Shown here piece by piece: positions 25,390 through 36,575 of a stretch of DNA of 64,000 nucleotides; the first letter of the stretch is position 1; each line of letters opens with the position of its first letter. The position numbers and the translations under genes are program-made. Source of the DNA: Allium sativum (lineage: Eukaryota > Streptophyta > Magnoliopsida > Asparagales > Amaryllidaceae); assembly GCA_030737875.1 (NCBI GenBank), contig CM060923.1:493856453-493920452 (forward strand), given 5' to 3'. Below the pieces are notes generated by a model. The model was not told the DNA's origin. It did no database searches and saw only the letters and a list, made by a program, of their open reading frames with translations.

Positions 25390-26698
25390 CATCTTTCTCT
25401 TTGCTTAGGATCTTCATCTTCTCGGATGCAACTGTCATTGCTACTTATAGCCGGGCCAGTGCCCAGGCCATGAAGAGGCTTGCTTAGCTCGACGTTGACC
25501 CCTCATCGAAGAAAACCAAGAGTGACGAGCCGGATAGCTTCTCAAGAGATACTGCCGCTACTTCGAGAACAAGGCGAACTTTTGATCCTTCTACTATAGC
25601 TGTCGAACATGTGGTGGATATTGATGCTTCCTCGAAAGTCTCTTCGAAAGGTAAGTCCAGAAGCGACCCTGCCCCTTTCGATGTTGTTAGTGAAATAGAT
25701 GGGGGAAGGCTCGACTTTCTGGCACCGTCTTCCTCCCAGCCTGTTTCTCATTCCGTACCCCCTTTGTCGGCTTTGGATTTTGGTAAGCTTGTGGAACTGG
25801 CTCTTTTTTCTCCTGAAGTAGCGTATATTGCCTCAACTTCTGCCACCTTGGACTTGGTAGATTTCTACAGACAACAAATCAGGGATTTCCTTTTGGTATT
25901 ATACACACATACACCCTTCTTTCTCTTTTCCTATATATATATTTTTAAACCTATTTCTCCTCTTTAGATGATGAAAACTTGGTATGTCTCCAAGGGATTA
26001 GCTTCCACTTCAGCGACTGAGGGTGACACTTTAAGGGATAAGAATAGGGTGTTGTCGGATAAAGTGAATGCTTTGCAGCGGGAGAAGACGGAGGGAGATA
26101 ATGAACGCAAGGAGCTGGCGGCCTCATTAGAGGAGGTGAGGAAGGCTAACGAGGAATTGACGAAGAAGGTTGAGGACCTTACGGCACAGAAAACGGAACT
26201 GGAGATCGACTATGCTGCCAAGATGGACAAGATGAACACTCATCTCTCCACTGCAAAGAGAATTATTTACGAAGCCAATGATAGAATATTAAAAAAAATA
26301 ACGTCCACCTCAACAATATTTCCACGGAGTATTATGAAGATGCCCTCGTCCTTTCCTTTTCAGATAACTATGAAAGACTTTCGTAATTTAACTTTACTTT
26401 AATTGATCCTTGTATTCGAGACAGAGTCCTAGAGAAGATCGAGCAGGTGAGACGGAAGCATAAGGTTCCCCCAATGAACAAGATAGACCCCGCGTCGTTG
26501 TTGTTTATTGATGAATTTGCTGAAGATTATGAGGAAGAAGGGGAGGAAGAATACACAGAAGACGAAGAGATGGAAGGTCATGTGGGTCAGCCAGATGGAT
26601 CCGGGAAGGGTGCTGAAAAATCTACTCACTCCTCACAAGGGTTGCCCTCTAAGGATGGCGGTTCTTTAGATTCTAGGAAGAAGGGGATCCTCAATTGA
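25390..26698 (+). pseudogene. Extra ORF of Tat-like elements (gypsy-type transposase/coiled-coil family), decayed
   Basis: Plus-strand gene remnant, antisense to the surrounding minus-strand element. A Ser/Pro-rich N-terminal part ends near 25898. A likely intron follows (GTATTA at about 25893 to TTTAG at 25967), then a heptad-rich coiled coil from 25968 and an acidic tail (EEEGEEEYTEDEEME) that stops at 26696-26698. Breaks: a TAG near 25486, a one-base indel in the A run near 26290, and a TAA near 26384, after which the same frame resumes (IDPCIRDRVLEKIEQ). The layout resembles plant proteins annotated as putative gypsy-type transposase domain proteins. That family call is from memory of domain order, so moderate confidence. 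Confidence 0.5.
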
Positions 26699-27108
26699 TC
26701 TGAAGTTTGTGTTGCACGGGTATGGCTTTCACTTTCGAAGCACTTTTCCTTTCCCTTGAATTTCATTAATAGTTAGGTTTCCCACGTTACAACAATGCCC
26801 TATTTCTCCAAAGACTTGAGTTGCAGTTATGTTTTAGATTCTGCGCTTTAGAAATTTAAGGGAAAAATTCAAGGAGCTTGGTTCAGCGCAAACAATTTTA
26901 ACAAGGGGTTTTGAATGTTATTGTATCAAGCATATATTCTCTTGTGGTTCGTTCGTGAATTGTATTGATTTTGTGATACTCGATAGTGTATGGTGTTGTG
27001 ATAATATGCTAGTGTGAACGTAGTATCTATAATGTGTATGAACTGGTAAATGTTATGTGATTGTTTTTTTTCTTGGAATGTATGATGTAGTTAACATAAA
27101 CCTGATGT
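26699..27108. other. Non-coding stretch inside Tat-like remnant A
   Basis: AT-rich sequence between two coiled-coil coding fragments. I see no ORF or repeat of note. Confidence 0.4.
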
Positions 27109-27507
27109 TTGCAATTTTCGTATTACGATGTTTCATCTTGTCTATGTCTAGGAGGATTCGTTCCAGACCCTCTCTTCGCAATTCTGGCGGAAAGTCTGAA
27201 CACCGTTGGTTGTAGAGATATTTTTAGTGATGCTCCCCTGTCAGGATACAAAAAGACGTATTACCTCCAAAAGGTGACGGTCAAAAACCTTGAAGAGCAA
27301 GTGTCCTATTTGATAAAGCAACTGAAAGAAAAAGATGAAATCATTTGTGATTTACAACGTAAATCAGCGACAAAATCTTTTGAGAGCTCTGATGCGGAGG
27401 TAGGTAGATTATACCTACATATCGTTAAATTGGAGGATAGGCCGAGGAAAGCTAAAGAGGACTGCACTTCTCTGGAATTTGCATTGCAAAACTCTGATTC
27501 GGAATGA
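27109..27507 (+). pseudogene. Coiled-coil fragment, possible second part of the extra ORF
   Basis: A 132-codon open stretch. From about codon 50 the peptide is a Lys/Glu-rich coiled coil (LEEQVSYLIKQLKEKDEI) ending in a TGA. A possible splice acceptor (TATGTCTAG) lies at about 27151. It reads in the same direction as the coiled-coil gene at 25390-26698 and may be a downstream exon or a piece of another copy. It has no ATG of its own in a convincing context and no recognised domain. Confidence 0.35.
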
Positions 27508-28119
27508 GAGATTTTCATTGTACGTTTGGGGTGCGAAATTTTTTCTTTTCTTTAAATGGTGACTGCGTCCGTGTAATGGTTTAAGTAGTGACTTCCAGCG
27601 GGGCTGCCGGTGTGTTGTGTGATCTACATGATGTACTACTTTTGTCAGAGACCATATTATTGCGTCCCAGGGTGTTGTAATGGGCGAAGACTTGCTTGTG
27701 CTAAGTGCCAGTGAAAATTTTCTTTTATGAAACAATTATCCTTGGAAAATTACTAACGAAAGATCTCTTAAAATCAAAGGGATAGTCAGTCATAGGACGC
27801 CATTAGAAATGTTTGTAATCTTTTCCTTGGTTCTTCCTCGAACCGGTGTTATGACATGATGTCATTTTCATAATTATGTAATGGACTTATATGTTTAGAA
27901 TAAAATGAACTAATGAACGTATAGGTTAAAGACACTTCCCTGGGAGGATCCTGAGTTCATCCTTGATAGCAAACCTTGAGTCCTTACTTGAATTTCCGAG
28001 AGAGAGGCGAGCAATTCTTTCTTGTTTGGATCAAGAATTGGGTTCTCCTCAAGTTTGGAGTAACCATGACGACATCGGAACCCCACATCCGGATGCGATT
28101 TTCTTCGGGATCGTACCGG
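27508..28119. other. Non-coding stretch inside Tat-like remnant A
   Basis: About 600 bases between the coiled-coil fragment and the tandem repeats; nothing recognisable. Confidence 0.4.
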
Positions 28120-28560
28120 GTTTAGGTATCAGTATGTAAGACCACGGGTTTGCTTTTAGGACTTTGTTGAGAGACCAATTCAACCCAGATTCGGGTATTG
28201 GTACAAAGAGGAATTGAACCCCTTCCAGTATTTTGTGAAGAGACGAATTGACCTAGATTCGGGTATTGATATAGAAGACCGAAACTCCCTCCCGATATTT
28301 TTGAAGTGCTGAATGGACCCAAATACGGGTATTGATATAGAAAACTGGAACTCCCTCCCGGTATTTGTAAAGCGCTGAATGGACCCAGATTCGGGTATTG
28401 ATAAAGAAGACCGGAACTCCCTCTGGTATTTGTTGTTTCGGTATTCCTTTTGGATTCGATTAGTGAAGCAGAGGTTGTACGGGCTTCTTGAGCCTCTCTT
28501 TGGGCTTCTGGTGTTAAAGCAGAGGATGTACGTGCTTTGTCGGCCACTCTCTGGGCCAGT
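28120..28560. repeat. Imperfect tandem repeat, unit about 65-70 bases (ATTCGGGTATTGAT motif)
   Basis: About four units in which CCCAGATTCGGGTATTG alternates with GGAACTCCCTC blocks (about 28180-28430), followed by two blocks containing GCAGAGG-TGTACG. Read on the minus strand, the ATACCCGAATCTGGGT core matches the core of the 69-bp array at 47830-48560, and the following blocks match 47500-47690. The two arrays therefore occupy the same place in the two Tat-like remnants. The minus-strand open frames here are by-products of the repeat. Confidence 0.7.
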
Positions 28561-28599
28561 GCGTCTGCAGCGCTTGGCTAGCTTATCCACAAGCAGGGC

Positions 28600-28970
28600 C
28601 CAAGGAACTACCCGACCTTCCTCCATGAGGTGCCTTACCCTGACCATTATAGGCAATGATAAAGTATTAGACACTTAGACGGGGCCATCATAGAACAGAA
28701 CTAAAGATTTACTCTTTTGATGCTCTATATGGACCATCGTAGGTACTGATAGAGGCTTATACGCCACCCCCTCCAAGGGGTGCCCTAACCTTACCATCGT
28801 AGGTGATTATAGGGGTTTGCGCACCCTTCTACGGGTAACGCAGAACATAAGAAGAGGTAGGATGTGCTCTTTTGCGAGCAGAGGTAGGACGCGCTTAGTT
28901 CTAGCAAAGGTAGGGTTTACTCTTCTACGAGCAGAGGCAGGGCGTGCTAAAGTTAGATGCACCGCCACAA
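28600..28970. repeat. Short degenerate tandem repeats (ACCATCGTAGG and GCAGAGGTAGG motifs)
   Basis: Three blocks with AGGTGCCTTACCCTGACCAT-like and ACCATCGTAGGT sequence (28620-28810), then three units of roughly 35 bases with GAGCAGAGGTAGG (28845-28960). The latter resemble, in inverse orientation, the CACGCTCTACCTCTGCT blocks at 47385-47480. Confidence 0.5.
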
Positions 28971-29323
28971 CCATTTTGGTGTGAAACGGAGGCTTACTCT
29001 TTTTATGCATTAACCCTTCCCCCTCTGATTTGGGAAAGGAGAAAAACTAACATGTCACCCACCTCCGGGGGATTCCTTGTCCTGACCAATTTGGCGATTA
29101 CGAGGGATTTAATCCATTTACAGTCTAACTCCCTTTCGGTTTTCTCGTGAATTCTGAGAAGAGGGTTTTCCATAACCTTGAATCATGTTTGGTAATCTTT
29201 TTACTAAGGATTTTTACCTAATTCTCCTTGACCTTTTCATAAATTCTCATAACTGGCCTTGGCTAACAAATCTAATGATGGTTTCCTCGGGGTTTCTGCA
29301 ATGATTAGTCTCATGTCCATTCA
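28971..29323. other. Non-coding stretch inside Tat-like remnant A
   Basis: About 350 bases between the short repeats and the gag fragment; nothing recognisable. Confidence 0.35.
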
Positions 29324-29728
29324 TCAGTGGTTATAGCAGTAAGGCCCTCCCGTTTTCCTTTCGTATTTGGGTTTCTTCTTCGTGAATGCCCAATAGTTGA
29401 GTTCATGTTTGGTTAGGAAGTAAACGTTTTCCATCGAAGTAGTGAGATAATATTCTTTGGGTACCCCCGGTGTGCGTTCTCCTCTTTGCTGCTGGGGCCT
29501 GACCCTCCTGTGGGCTAACCTAGCTGTGGTGTTCATACTTCCATTCTTTCCTCCCGGAACGTACTGAAATTGAGGTGGCATCTTTTTAAACCATTTGTTG
29601 GCGAAGTGGTTGAAATCGTCCATTATCTCTCGTTTGAGTGTCATTCCTTTAACTTGCTCGTAGAGAGCATTCTTTAAGTAAGAGACAACATTAGTATCCT
29701 CTGGTGTAGATCCATTAGGTGGGGGCAA
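29324..29728 (-). pseudogene. gag fragment of Tat-like remnant A
   Basis: Open minus-strand stretch of 134 codons without a genuine ATG start. It has a conserved-looking core (NVVSYLKNALYEQVKG, FKKMPPQFQYVPGG), a basic patch, and a C-terminal KTGGPYCYNH that resembles the zinc-binding start of Tat gag proteins. It lies at the right place for gag, 300 bases inside the primer site. There is no intact downstream gag or pol. The gag assignment rests mainly on position and composition. Confidence 0.4.
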
Positions 29729-30002
29729 TAAGGTTTGTCATATGTGGGAAAAGCTATCATCCCCAGTATCGTGAGCATGTAGTTCCATTTTTCTCTTCCG
29801 CTTTATCACCCGCAAAGCTTCTGCTCTTAACTTTTGCTCCTCCATCGCCTAATGGCTGGTGGTTCTTGACTTATCCGCTCGAGATCCTGAAAACCTTCGT
29901 CTGGGTCTCTTAATCATAATTTTTGCTTCTTCAAAGCTAGTCCAATTCGGGACAGAACAACCTAGGAATATATGTGATGGGGTTAATCAAAGGATCGGAG
30001 GT

Positions 30003-30027
30003 TCAGGCCCTCCTTCTAGCGCCAAAA
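30003..30027 (-). other. Primer binding site of Tat-like remnant A
   Basis: The minus strand reads TTTTGGCGCTAGAAGGAGGG directly after the LTR end. A TGGCGCTAGAAGGAGGG-type primer site is familiar from plant Tat/Athila-type gypsy elements. Confidence 0.7.
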
Positions 30028-31198
30028 TGTTAACGATATTTTTTGTCAACACCGGAGATGAGTCAACAGGAACAGATCCAAAGGGAAAATAGGTGATTCG
30101 ACCTATTTCTCAGGTTAAATCGGACCTCCACCCTTAATATCGAAGCATGAAGGTATGGGATCACTAAGTACTATCTGGATGGATCTAAACTCAAAGAATG
30201 AAGTATATTCTATTCAAAGACATGTAAGGACAGGAATCCATGCTTATCTGGAGAATGAACAAAAAACTGCAACAATGATGATTAAGATACAAATACAGTG
30301 CGACTTTCTTATAAGAAGATCCTTTTTTTTATTAAACTATCGTTGGAAGTACATAGATGTAATAGGGGGAATCCCTTGATCAATCTCAGTGCCAAGATTA
30401 TTTTTAAGAGTACAAGTGTAAAAGAAAATTACCCTCTCCAAATGTGACCCCTGGTGTCTTATTTATAGTGGTTTAGGGCTCCTTCCGCTAATGGGCTATT
30501 GAGCCTGTGGGGGTCTTTGTCGGTCGCTTTCTTTTATTGGTTTCGGGCACTTAACATCCGGCCTTCTTCGGAGTATCAGTTATGGTCTTTGGATGGTACT
30601 TGAATCCTTGATAACAGCTCCTGAATGTAGGCTTTCGGACATAAGCTTTCGGATGTAGGCCTCCGGCTTTATCGTAAATACTTAGAAGGGCCTGCCTTCA
30701 TGATGTATGTTGATAACTGTTGATTCGAAGCCGTTGTGGGTTTTGGTACTAGGTAAATCAGTACGGGTAGCCTGTATCTCTGCTTGGGTCCCGGTTATCC
30801 CTTTGATGGATCTTTTGCGGTAGCCTGGATTCCTGGAGGGTGACTTCCAGTGTTCCTTCTGTTTTTTGCAAATGCTGCCTTTCGGTATTCGTACGACAGA
30901 TGCTCCGGAAGTTGGTTTTGGATGACTCTTGCGCTCTCTTCGCTTAGCACATTGGATGCCCTCACCTTCGGGTGCATTGGTATTTAGGCAAGTCATTTCC
31001 GATAACCCTCCCGGGTCTTGAGGAGTGTAGCTCGTACCTTCTTCTTCCCGAGTTTCTATCTTAGGGAGGCTTCCCACTATGAAATATCTTATTGGAGAGG
31101 CCCTGTCGGAAGGACTTTGTCATTCGCGCCTTGCAGGAATTATTTAAACTTTGAGTTCCTACCCTTAGGAAGGTGTCGGTTTGTGTTGCTTCCCAACA
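30028..31198 (-). repeat. LTR of Tat-like remnant A
   Basis: The inner end is well fixed by the primer site (LTR ends ...TTAACA at 30028 on the minus strand). The outer end is placed where the minus strand begins TGTTGGGAAGC (31198), giving about 1.17 kb; this end is an inference. A minus-strand CTATAAATAAGAC at about 30456-30468 is a good TATA box and matches CTATAAATAAGAC at 31376-31388 in the opposite-facing LTR. Short CCGAAAGC/CTACA motifs recur in the upstream part. Confidence 0.6.
30460..30467 (-). promoter_or_regulatory. TATA box of the remnant A LTR
   Basis: TATAAATA on the minus strand followed by AGACACCAGGGG, about 430 bases before the LTR end, the usual U3/R position. Confidence 0.6.
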
Positions 31199-31799
31199 AT
31201 TTCCTCCAGCCTTCAGTCTGACCTATCGCGTAGCTTCCTGCTTTGGGGGACTTTCCTATGCCTGTATTCTTCCAATATCCCTTCATTGCCAACTAGCCTT
31301 GGAGATAATTTTTGGTCATAACAACAACCAAAAGGGGCTTTTGTTGAGTTGATAGCAAAAGGGGTCCCAATTTTTCTATAAATAAGACTCTAGGGGTCTC
31401 ATTTCAGGGGCCTTTTCTATTCTTAAATATTACTCTTGTTTCTAAGAGAGCTAACCCTAACTTGTAAATCAATTTGAGGATTTCCTATGTAACCTCCTCT
31501 ATGAATAAAATCGCCAATGTCGTTAAAGTGGATGTAGGTTCAATCTGAACCGAACCACTATAAATTATTGTGATCTCTACTATCTTGCATTTTATTTTAT
31601 ATATTGTTGTGCTTATATGGGTTTACACTTCTTAACCCAACCTTTCCAATAATCACCTAACTACCTTATACTTCCTCCACAACAAAAGCCATCCCATACA
31701 AAACCTTCCCTAAACCCAAAATCATCAAATAACACTTTCACAGACCTTAGGTCCACATTCTTAGACCTAATTTCTATGTTGACGAAAATATCAATAACA
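31199..31799 (+). repeat. LTR (3' part) of Tat-like remnant B
   Basis: The end is fixed by comparison with remnant A: both run ...AATATC..TAACA then TTTTG and a primer site. TATAAATA lies at 31377-31384. The upstream part is short, so the LTR seems truncated where it meets the opposite-facing LTR near 31199. Confidence 0.6.
31377..31384 (+). promoter_or_regulatory. TATA box of the remnant B LTR
   Basis: TATAAATA followed by AGACTCTAGGGGTC, nearly the same as in the opposite LTR. Confidence 0.6.
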
Positions 31800-31826
31800 T
31801 TTTGACAGTAGAAAGGGGGCTCGAAT
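31800..31826 (+). other. Decayed primer binding site of Tat-like remnant B
   Basis: TTTTGACAGTAGAAAGGGGG directly after the LTR, a mutated form of the TTTTGGCGCTAGAAGGAGGG in remnant A. Confidence 0.55.
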
Positions 31827-32060
31827 CTCCGACCTTGTGGTTAATGACCACATCATTGGCTATTCCGTCCCGGATCGGACTAAGTCTTGAAGAAGTAAAA
31901 ACAAGGAGGAATGGTCTCGACAAGGGATTTTTGCCTTAAACCTTAAAAGAGTTGTTTAACCTTAAACCTCCATCCATTCCTCTCATATCTTCTTCCTTAT
32001 TCCCTATACCATCCTTACTCTGTATTCCACTGTAACAAGATGACTTTTGAATCCCATAGA
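31827..32060. other. Leader of Tat-like remnant B
   Basis: A GGCTCGAATCTCC tract and untranslated sequence before the gag start; no ORF. Confidence 0.4.
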
Positions 32061-32872
32061 ATGGCTAGACCATAGGAAGATTGGGAACAAGTTTCCAATG
32101 CATCCTCCGTTATAGAAAATAGCATGCTATCTAGTGCCATCTTTGCAAACCTAGGAGCTGAGAAGCCTTCGATTTTAGAAAGAGGAAGAGACGATGAATT
32201 AGAAGCCTTATATTTTACTTTACATGTTGATGCTACCGGGAGGTCTATTGAAGAGAATTCAACCCAAAGAACTTTTGAAATGGAATCCTATCAAATGGAA
32301 TTAAAGGTAAAGGCACCTTCTGAGTTCGGTAACAAAGCTAGATCCCTGTCCAAGCTGCAAACCAGTTCATTTCCGCAAAAAGACGGTCGAAAATCAAGAG
32401 AAACAACTCATGTAGAAAGAGATATTCCCCTGTCGTTCGAACCAAGTAACGTAGTAGCAGGAAGACCTCCAATTCTAACACAACCTCTAAACTTGGGTTC
32501 CGAAGATGGAAGTGTCGAAAGGATCAAGGTTCCAGAGCAACATTTACTTGAAATAAAGACTCTATAGGAGAAAGCTCAATCACAAGAAACTTCAGGAAAG
32601 CCAATTTCATCAAAAGTTAATTACGAAGAAGGCCAAGGCAATAAGGGTAGAGGACGGTCTGGGGGTTCAAACATTGGACGATCCAGTTCCGAAAGCTTAA
32701 ACTGTGGAAACCTAGATGCCTACTCTGGAGATACAATAGGAAAGACTATTACAAGTCTATTAGAAAGCAAGGGCAAAGGAATCTTGGATAAACGCCTTAG
32801 TAATGATGAAATAATGGCAGTCTTTACTGACGAAGCCATGAAAACTGTAATATCATCATACATGAATGTTCC
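32061..32872 (+). pseudogene. gag N-terminal part of Tat-like remnant B (interrupted)
   Basis: Begins with an ATG at 32061 and shows in-frame stops at 32073-32075 (TAG) and 32565-32567 (TAG), otherwise open to the insertion point at 32872. The peptide is Ser/Glu-rich and hydrophilic, as in the variable N-terminal region of Tat gag proteins. The same frame resumes at 45186 after the nested element. Confidence 0.65.
32868..32872. repeat. Target site duplication GTTCC, left
   Basis: GTTCC directly before the 5' LTR is repeated at 45181-45185 directly after the 3' LTR. Confidence 0.9.
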
Positions 32873-33944
32873 TGTAACGACCCGTATTTTACGGATAATA
32901 AATAATTTATTTAATTATTTAAATAAAGTTTTGGTAATTTAAAATGACCTGAATTAAATAATATTTAATTAATAAAATAACAGAATAATATATTTAATTT
33001 CCGAAATAGTCGGAAATAGTGGAATTCACAATATTGTGTGAACTGGATAATTTAAAATATATTATTTAGTTTAGAGTTGAATTATATTAACGAATATATT
33101 TAATGAACGATCATTGAATGTATAAATTTTATTATAATTATAATTATATTCGAGCTTGAAATGGCGCGGTAGTTCGTAATTTGGCGATTCGAACTTTAAA
33201 CGAATATACAGAATCCGTTTTAAGCCAGATTTCTATAAAACAAGAAATGTTCGGAGTTGGTGAAGTATATTTTTCTAATGGAAGAGAAAAATAGGGATTC
33301 CGTCGTGTAGATTGTGATTTATGTCCAAATCAAATTTTCGAAAAGTCGCTATGAAATTCCTTTATAGTTTTATAACGATTTATTTATATTTGAAAAGGTT
33401 TTTCAATATAAATTGAACACTGATTTAATCTGGATTTGAAATGTCAAGTTATAAAATCACGATATATTTATTTTGGAGTTGTATGGTATTCTATTGTGAA
33501 TATATACGATTATATTTATTTATAAATATTTAATTTGATTATTTTAAACATATTAATATTTAAATGGGTTTATTTAAAGCTTTAAAAATAGCCAGTTTTG
33601 CAAACGACCTCCGTTTTCGATGTAACTAATTTTGTTGGATCCGGAATATTAAATTATTATTAGATTTCAATTTTTGTGAATTTTGTTGTCAGTATGTGGC
33701 CGTACGGGATTTTAATGTGAAAAACAGACAATGATTTGGCTTTAAAAATACGTTGTGTGAGCAAACAGATTCGAAATTCAAAGAAACAAATTTTGTTGGG
33801 TCCGTAATGTCAAACTGTAGTTGTACGTCCATTTTCGTCGAATTTGGGTATTATACGTGATCACAGGGATTTTTAATGATAAATACAAATAGCGTTTGAT
33901 TAAAAATTAATAAAATAATAAATATAAAAATATTATACTTACCC

Positions 33945-33952
33945 TATAAATA
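33945..33952 (+). promoter_or_regulatory. TATA box of the 5' LTR
   Basis: TATAAATA in an AT-rich context, followed by a CCATATCATCCTC start region; kept in the 3' LTR at 40436-40443. It would place most of the LTR, including both repeat arrays, in the transcript. Confidence 0.6.
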
Positions 33953-35259
33953 CCATATCATCCTCTAACTCTAAATTTAGTTTTCCTATGGTTAAAAATA
34001 AACATGCCGCCACCTGAACACTTCCTTAAACCTAATCATGACAATAAAAAATTCATAAGAAATAGAAATAAATCTCTATAAATTACGAAAGTGGTATGTT
34101 TGAATTCGCAAGGGGAAGAGCTTCAATCTGATGTTATTTTTAATTGGTGCGATGCAGTTTCATGAGTACTCAAAAGTCAACAATGAACTAGGGCTGAACA
34201 AATTCATGAGCTAGGAGCACCAATGTGAGGTTCAGATGTCATATTTGTTATCAGAATGGAATAGTACATCAGTTGTGAAATTTTTGGCAAGTTGGGATGA
34301 TTAATTGTCGCGGGTGTTACTGGCGAACCCAAGTCGAGCTCATAGTCGCGAATGATAGGGCTACTGTGAGTTGGTTGTAATGGAGAAGAGATTCGGGAAG
34401 AGGAGCTTGATGGCGAAATCGGTTTGAAAATCCATGAACGGAAGAGGAGAACAAAGCTGGGAAGGATGGGATTTTCTATTTTCCTGGAGTTTGAAAAATA
34501 TAGAACGGGGAAGAAGGAGTATGCTGAAGCAAACGGGTTGGAGGAGAATATAATAGTGCGGCCAAAATTTAAACGATGAAGCCCAAATCAAATTTTAATT
34601 ATGTTTAATTTAATATTAAATAGCGTATTAACTTAGAACTATCATATCTTATCCATACGTTAACTGAATTCAGCAAATCAAGATCCGCTGGGATCGTATG
34701 GACGGCGGCTACACAATGGAACTGATTAGGAGTGAATTAGAGCTCTTTACAATTTGTAGCGAAATAAATTGTCGTTATGAATCAACCGATGGTTATCGTT
34801 ATTTAACGATGATCGTGCAATGTGAGTAAAACTCACTAACTCTATCAGTTTATATTTTTATAAATATAATCTAGTAATGATAAATGTTGATTGATTGTTA
34901 TGTGATGATTGTTTGGTTGAACTACTTATGTATTGGTTGAAATTATAGATAATGATATATATATATATATAAATCGTTAATCAAATAGTGATTATGTTTA
35001 TCAGAATATTTCATATCGAAATGAAATCGATGTTATTATATTGTTTAACATCTGTGTATGCAGGGAAACAGGTCGGAGGAATCCAACTGGATTCCTCAAC
35101 ATTTATTTTACTGTCTTTCATATATGGTGATATATGATGTGATATATAATCTGTTGTTGATGACATGTGTTAGAATGATATTGATCATTGTTATTTTGTA
35201 TTTTAAATACCATAAGAAATACTGGAATATGAAAAGGGAATTTTCAATGTTATGTTGAA

Positions 35260-35860
35260 AAAGAAATATATATATATATATAAAATCAAAGGATTTTATA
35301 AAAAGAGATATGTATAAAATCAAAGGATTTTATTAAAACAAATACTTTTAAAATGAATAGAATTTTATAAAAGGAATTATTTATATAATAAATAAGATTT
35401 TATAAAAGGAAGTATTTATTTATAAAATAAATAGAATTGAAAAGGAAATATTTGTAAAACAAATAAATAGAATTGAAAAAGGAAGTATTTATACAGAAAA
35501 TAAATAGAATTGAAAAGGAAATATTTTTAAAACATTTACAAATAGAATTGAAAAGGAAATATTTTTAAAAAAAAATAAATAGAATTGAAAAAGGAAGTAT
35601 TTATTTAGAAAATAAATAGAATTGAAAAGGAAATATTTGTAAAACAAATAAATAAAATTGAAAAAGGAAGTATTTATTTAGAAAATAAATAGAATTGAAA
35701 AGGAAACATTTGTAAAACATTTACAAATAGAATTGAAAATGAAATATTTATAAAATAAATAGAATTATAGAAAAAGAATTATTGGGAAATAAATAGGATA
35801 TTATAAAAGGAAGTATTTTATAAAATGAATAGAATTTTATAAAAAGGAAATATGTGAAAA
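35260..35860. repeat. AT-rich tandem repeat, unit 36-37 bases, 5' LTR
   Basis: Units of the form AATAGAATTGAAAAAGGAAG plus TATTTATTTAGAAAATA alternate with a variant carrying ATATTTGTAAAACA. The array recurs at about 41740-42340 in the 3' LTR with different unit composition. Confidence 0.75.
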
Positions 35861-36064
35861 ATAAATATTAAATAGAAATCTGTTTTAATAGAAAAAATGG
35901 AGAAGATTAATTTATAAATAATGTTTTATAAATTAAATAAAATATTTATCATTTGATAAATTGAAATTATAAGTTTGATTTTTTATAGAGAAGTGAAAAA
36001 TCGGTTTTAACACCGATATTTAAAAATAGAATGTAAACGCAACATCTATCAAGGAAATTATAAA

Positions 36065-36575
36065 GGATCGAATGTAAGTCATTCAAAGAGAGTTAATCGA
36101 CTGTAAGTCATTCGAGGAGAGTAAATCGAATGTAAGTCATTCGAAGAGAGTAAATCGAATGTAAATCATTCGAAGATAGTAAATCGAATGTAAGTGCTTC
36201 GAAGAGAGTAAATCAAATGTAACTCATTCGAAGAGAGTAAATCGAATGTAAATCATTCGAAGAGAGTTAATCGAAAGTAAGTCATTCGAAGAGAGTTAAT
36301 CGAATGTAAATCATTCGAAGAGAGTTAATCGAATGTAAGTCATTCGAAGAGAGTAAATCTAATGTAAGTTATTCGAAGAGAGTAAATCGAATGTAAATCA
36401 TTTGAAGAGAGTTAATCGAATGTAAGTTATTTGAAGAGAGTAAATTATCGAATGTAAATCATTTGAAGAGAGTTAATCGAATGTAAGTCATTCGAAGAGA
36501 GTTAATCGAATGTAAGTCATTCTAAGAGAGTTAATCGAATGTAAATCATTTGAAGGAGAGTTATCGAATAGAAGT
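36065..36575. repeat. 28-bp hairpin minisatellite, 5' LTR (about 18 units)
   Basis: The unit is AATCGAATGTAAGTCATT then CGAAGAGAGT. Each unit contains TCGAATG and CATTCGA separated by five bases, so it can fold into a small stem-loop. Units differ by single bases (AAGTC versus AAATC, GTTAATC versus GTAAATC). Confidence 0.9.

Larger units (their letters stand above)
25345..31198 (-). mobile_element. Tat-like gypsy remnant A (minus strand, no pol)
   Basis: An LTR at 30028-31198 with the primer site on its low-coordinate side fixes the orientation. Inwards follow a gag fragment (29728-29324), short tandem repeats (28960-28120) and, antisense to the element, a coiled-coil gene (25390-26698). Tat-lineage elements are known to carry such extra ORFs, often antisense, between pol and the 3' LTR. 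There is no room for pol and no trace of it. The low-coordinate limit is uncertain: the CACTA terminus adjoins at 25344 and no 3' LTR is visible. Confidence 0.55.

Noticed and set aside
28122..28674. Minus-strand ORFs of 141 and 164 codons
   Set aside because: They lie in a tandem repeat and overlap in different frames.
31805..31870. tRNA-like or SINE sequence (GGCTCGAATCTCC)
   Set aside because: It aligns with the primer-site region of the opposite Tat-like element, so no SINE is needed to explain it.
34361..34591. Minus-strand ORF in the giant LTR with a similar ORF at 40723-41091
   Set aside because: The similarity follows from the LTR duplication. The two differ in length and frame after an indel and match no known family.
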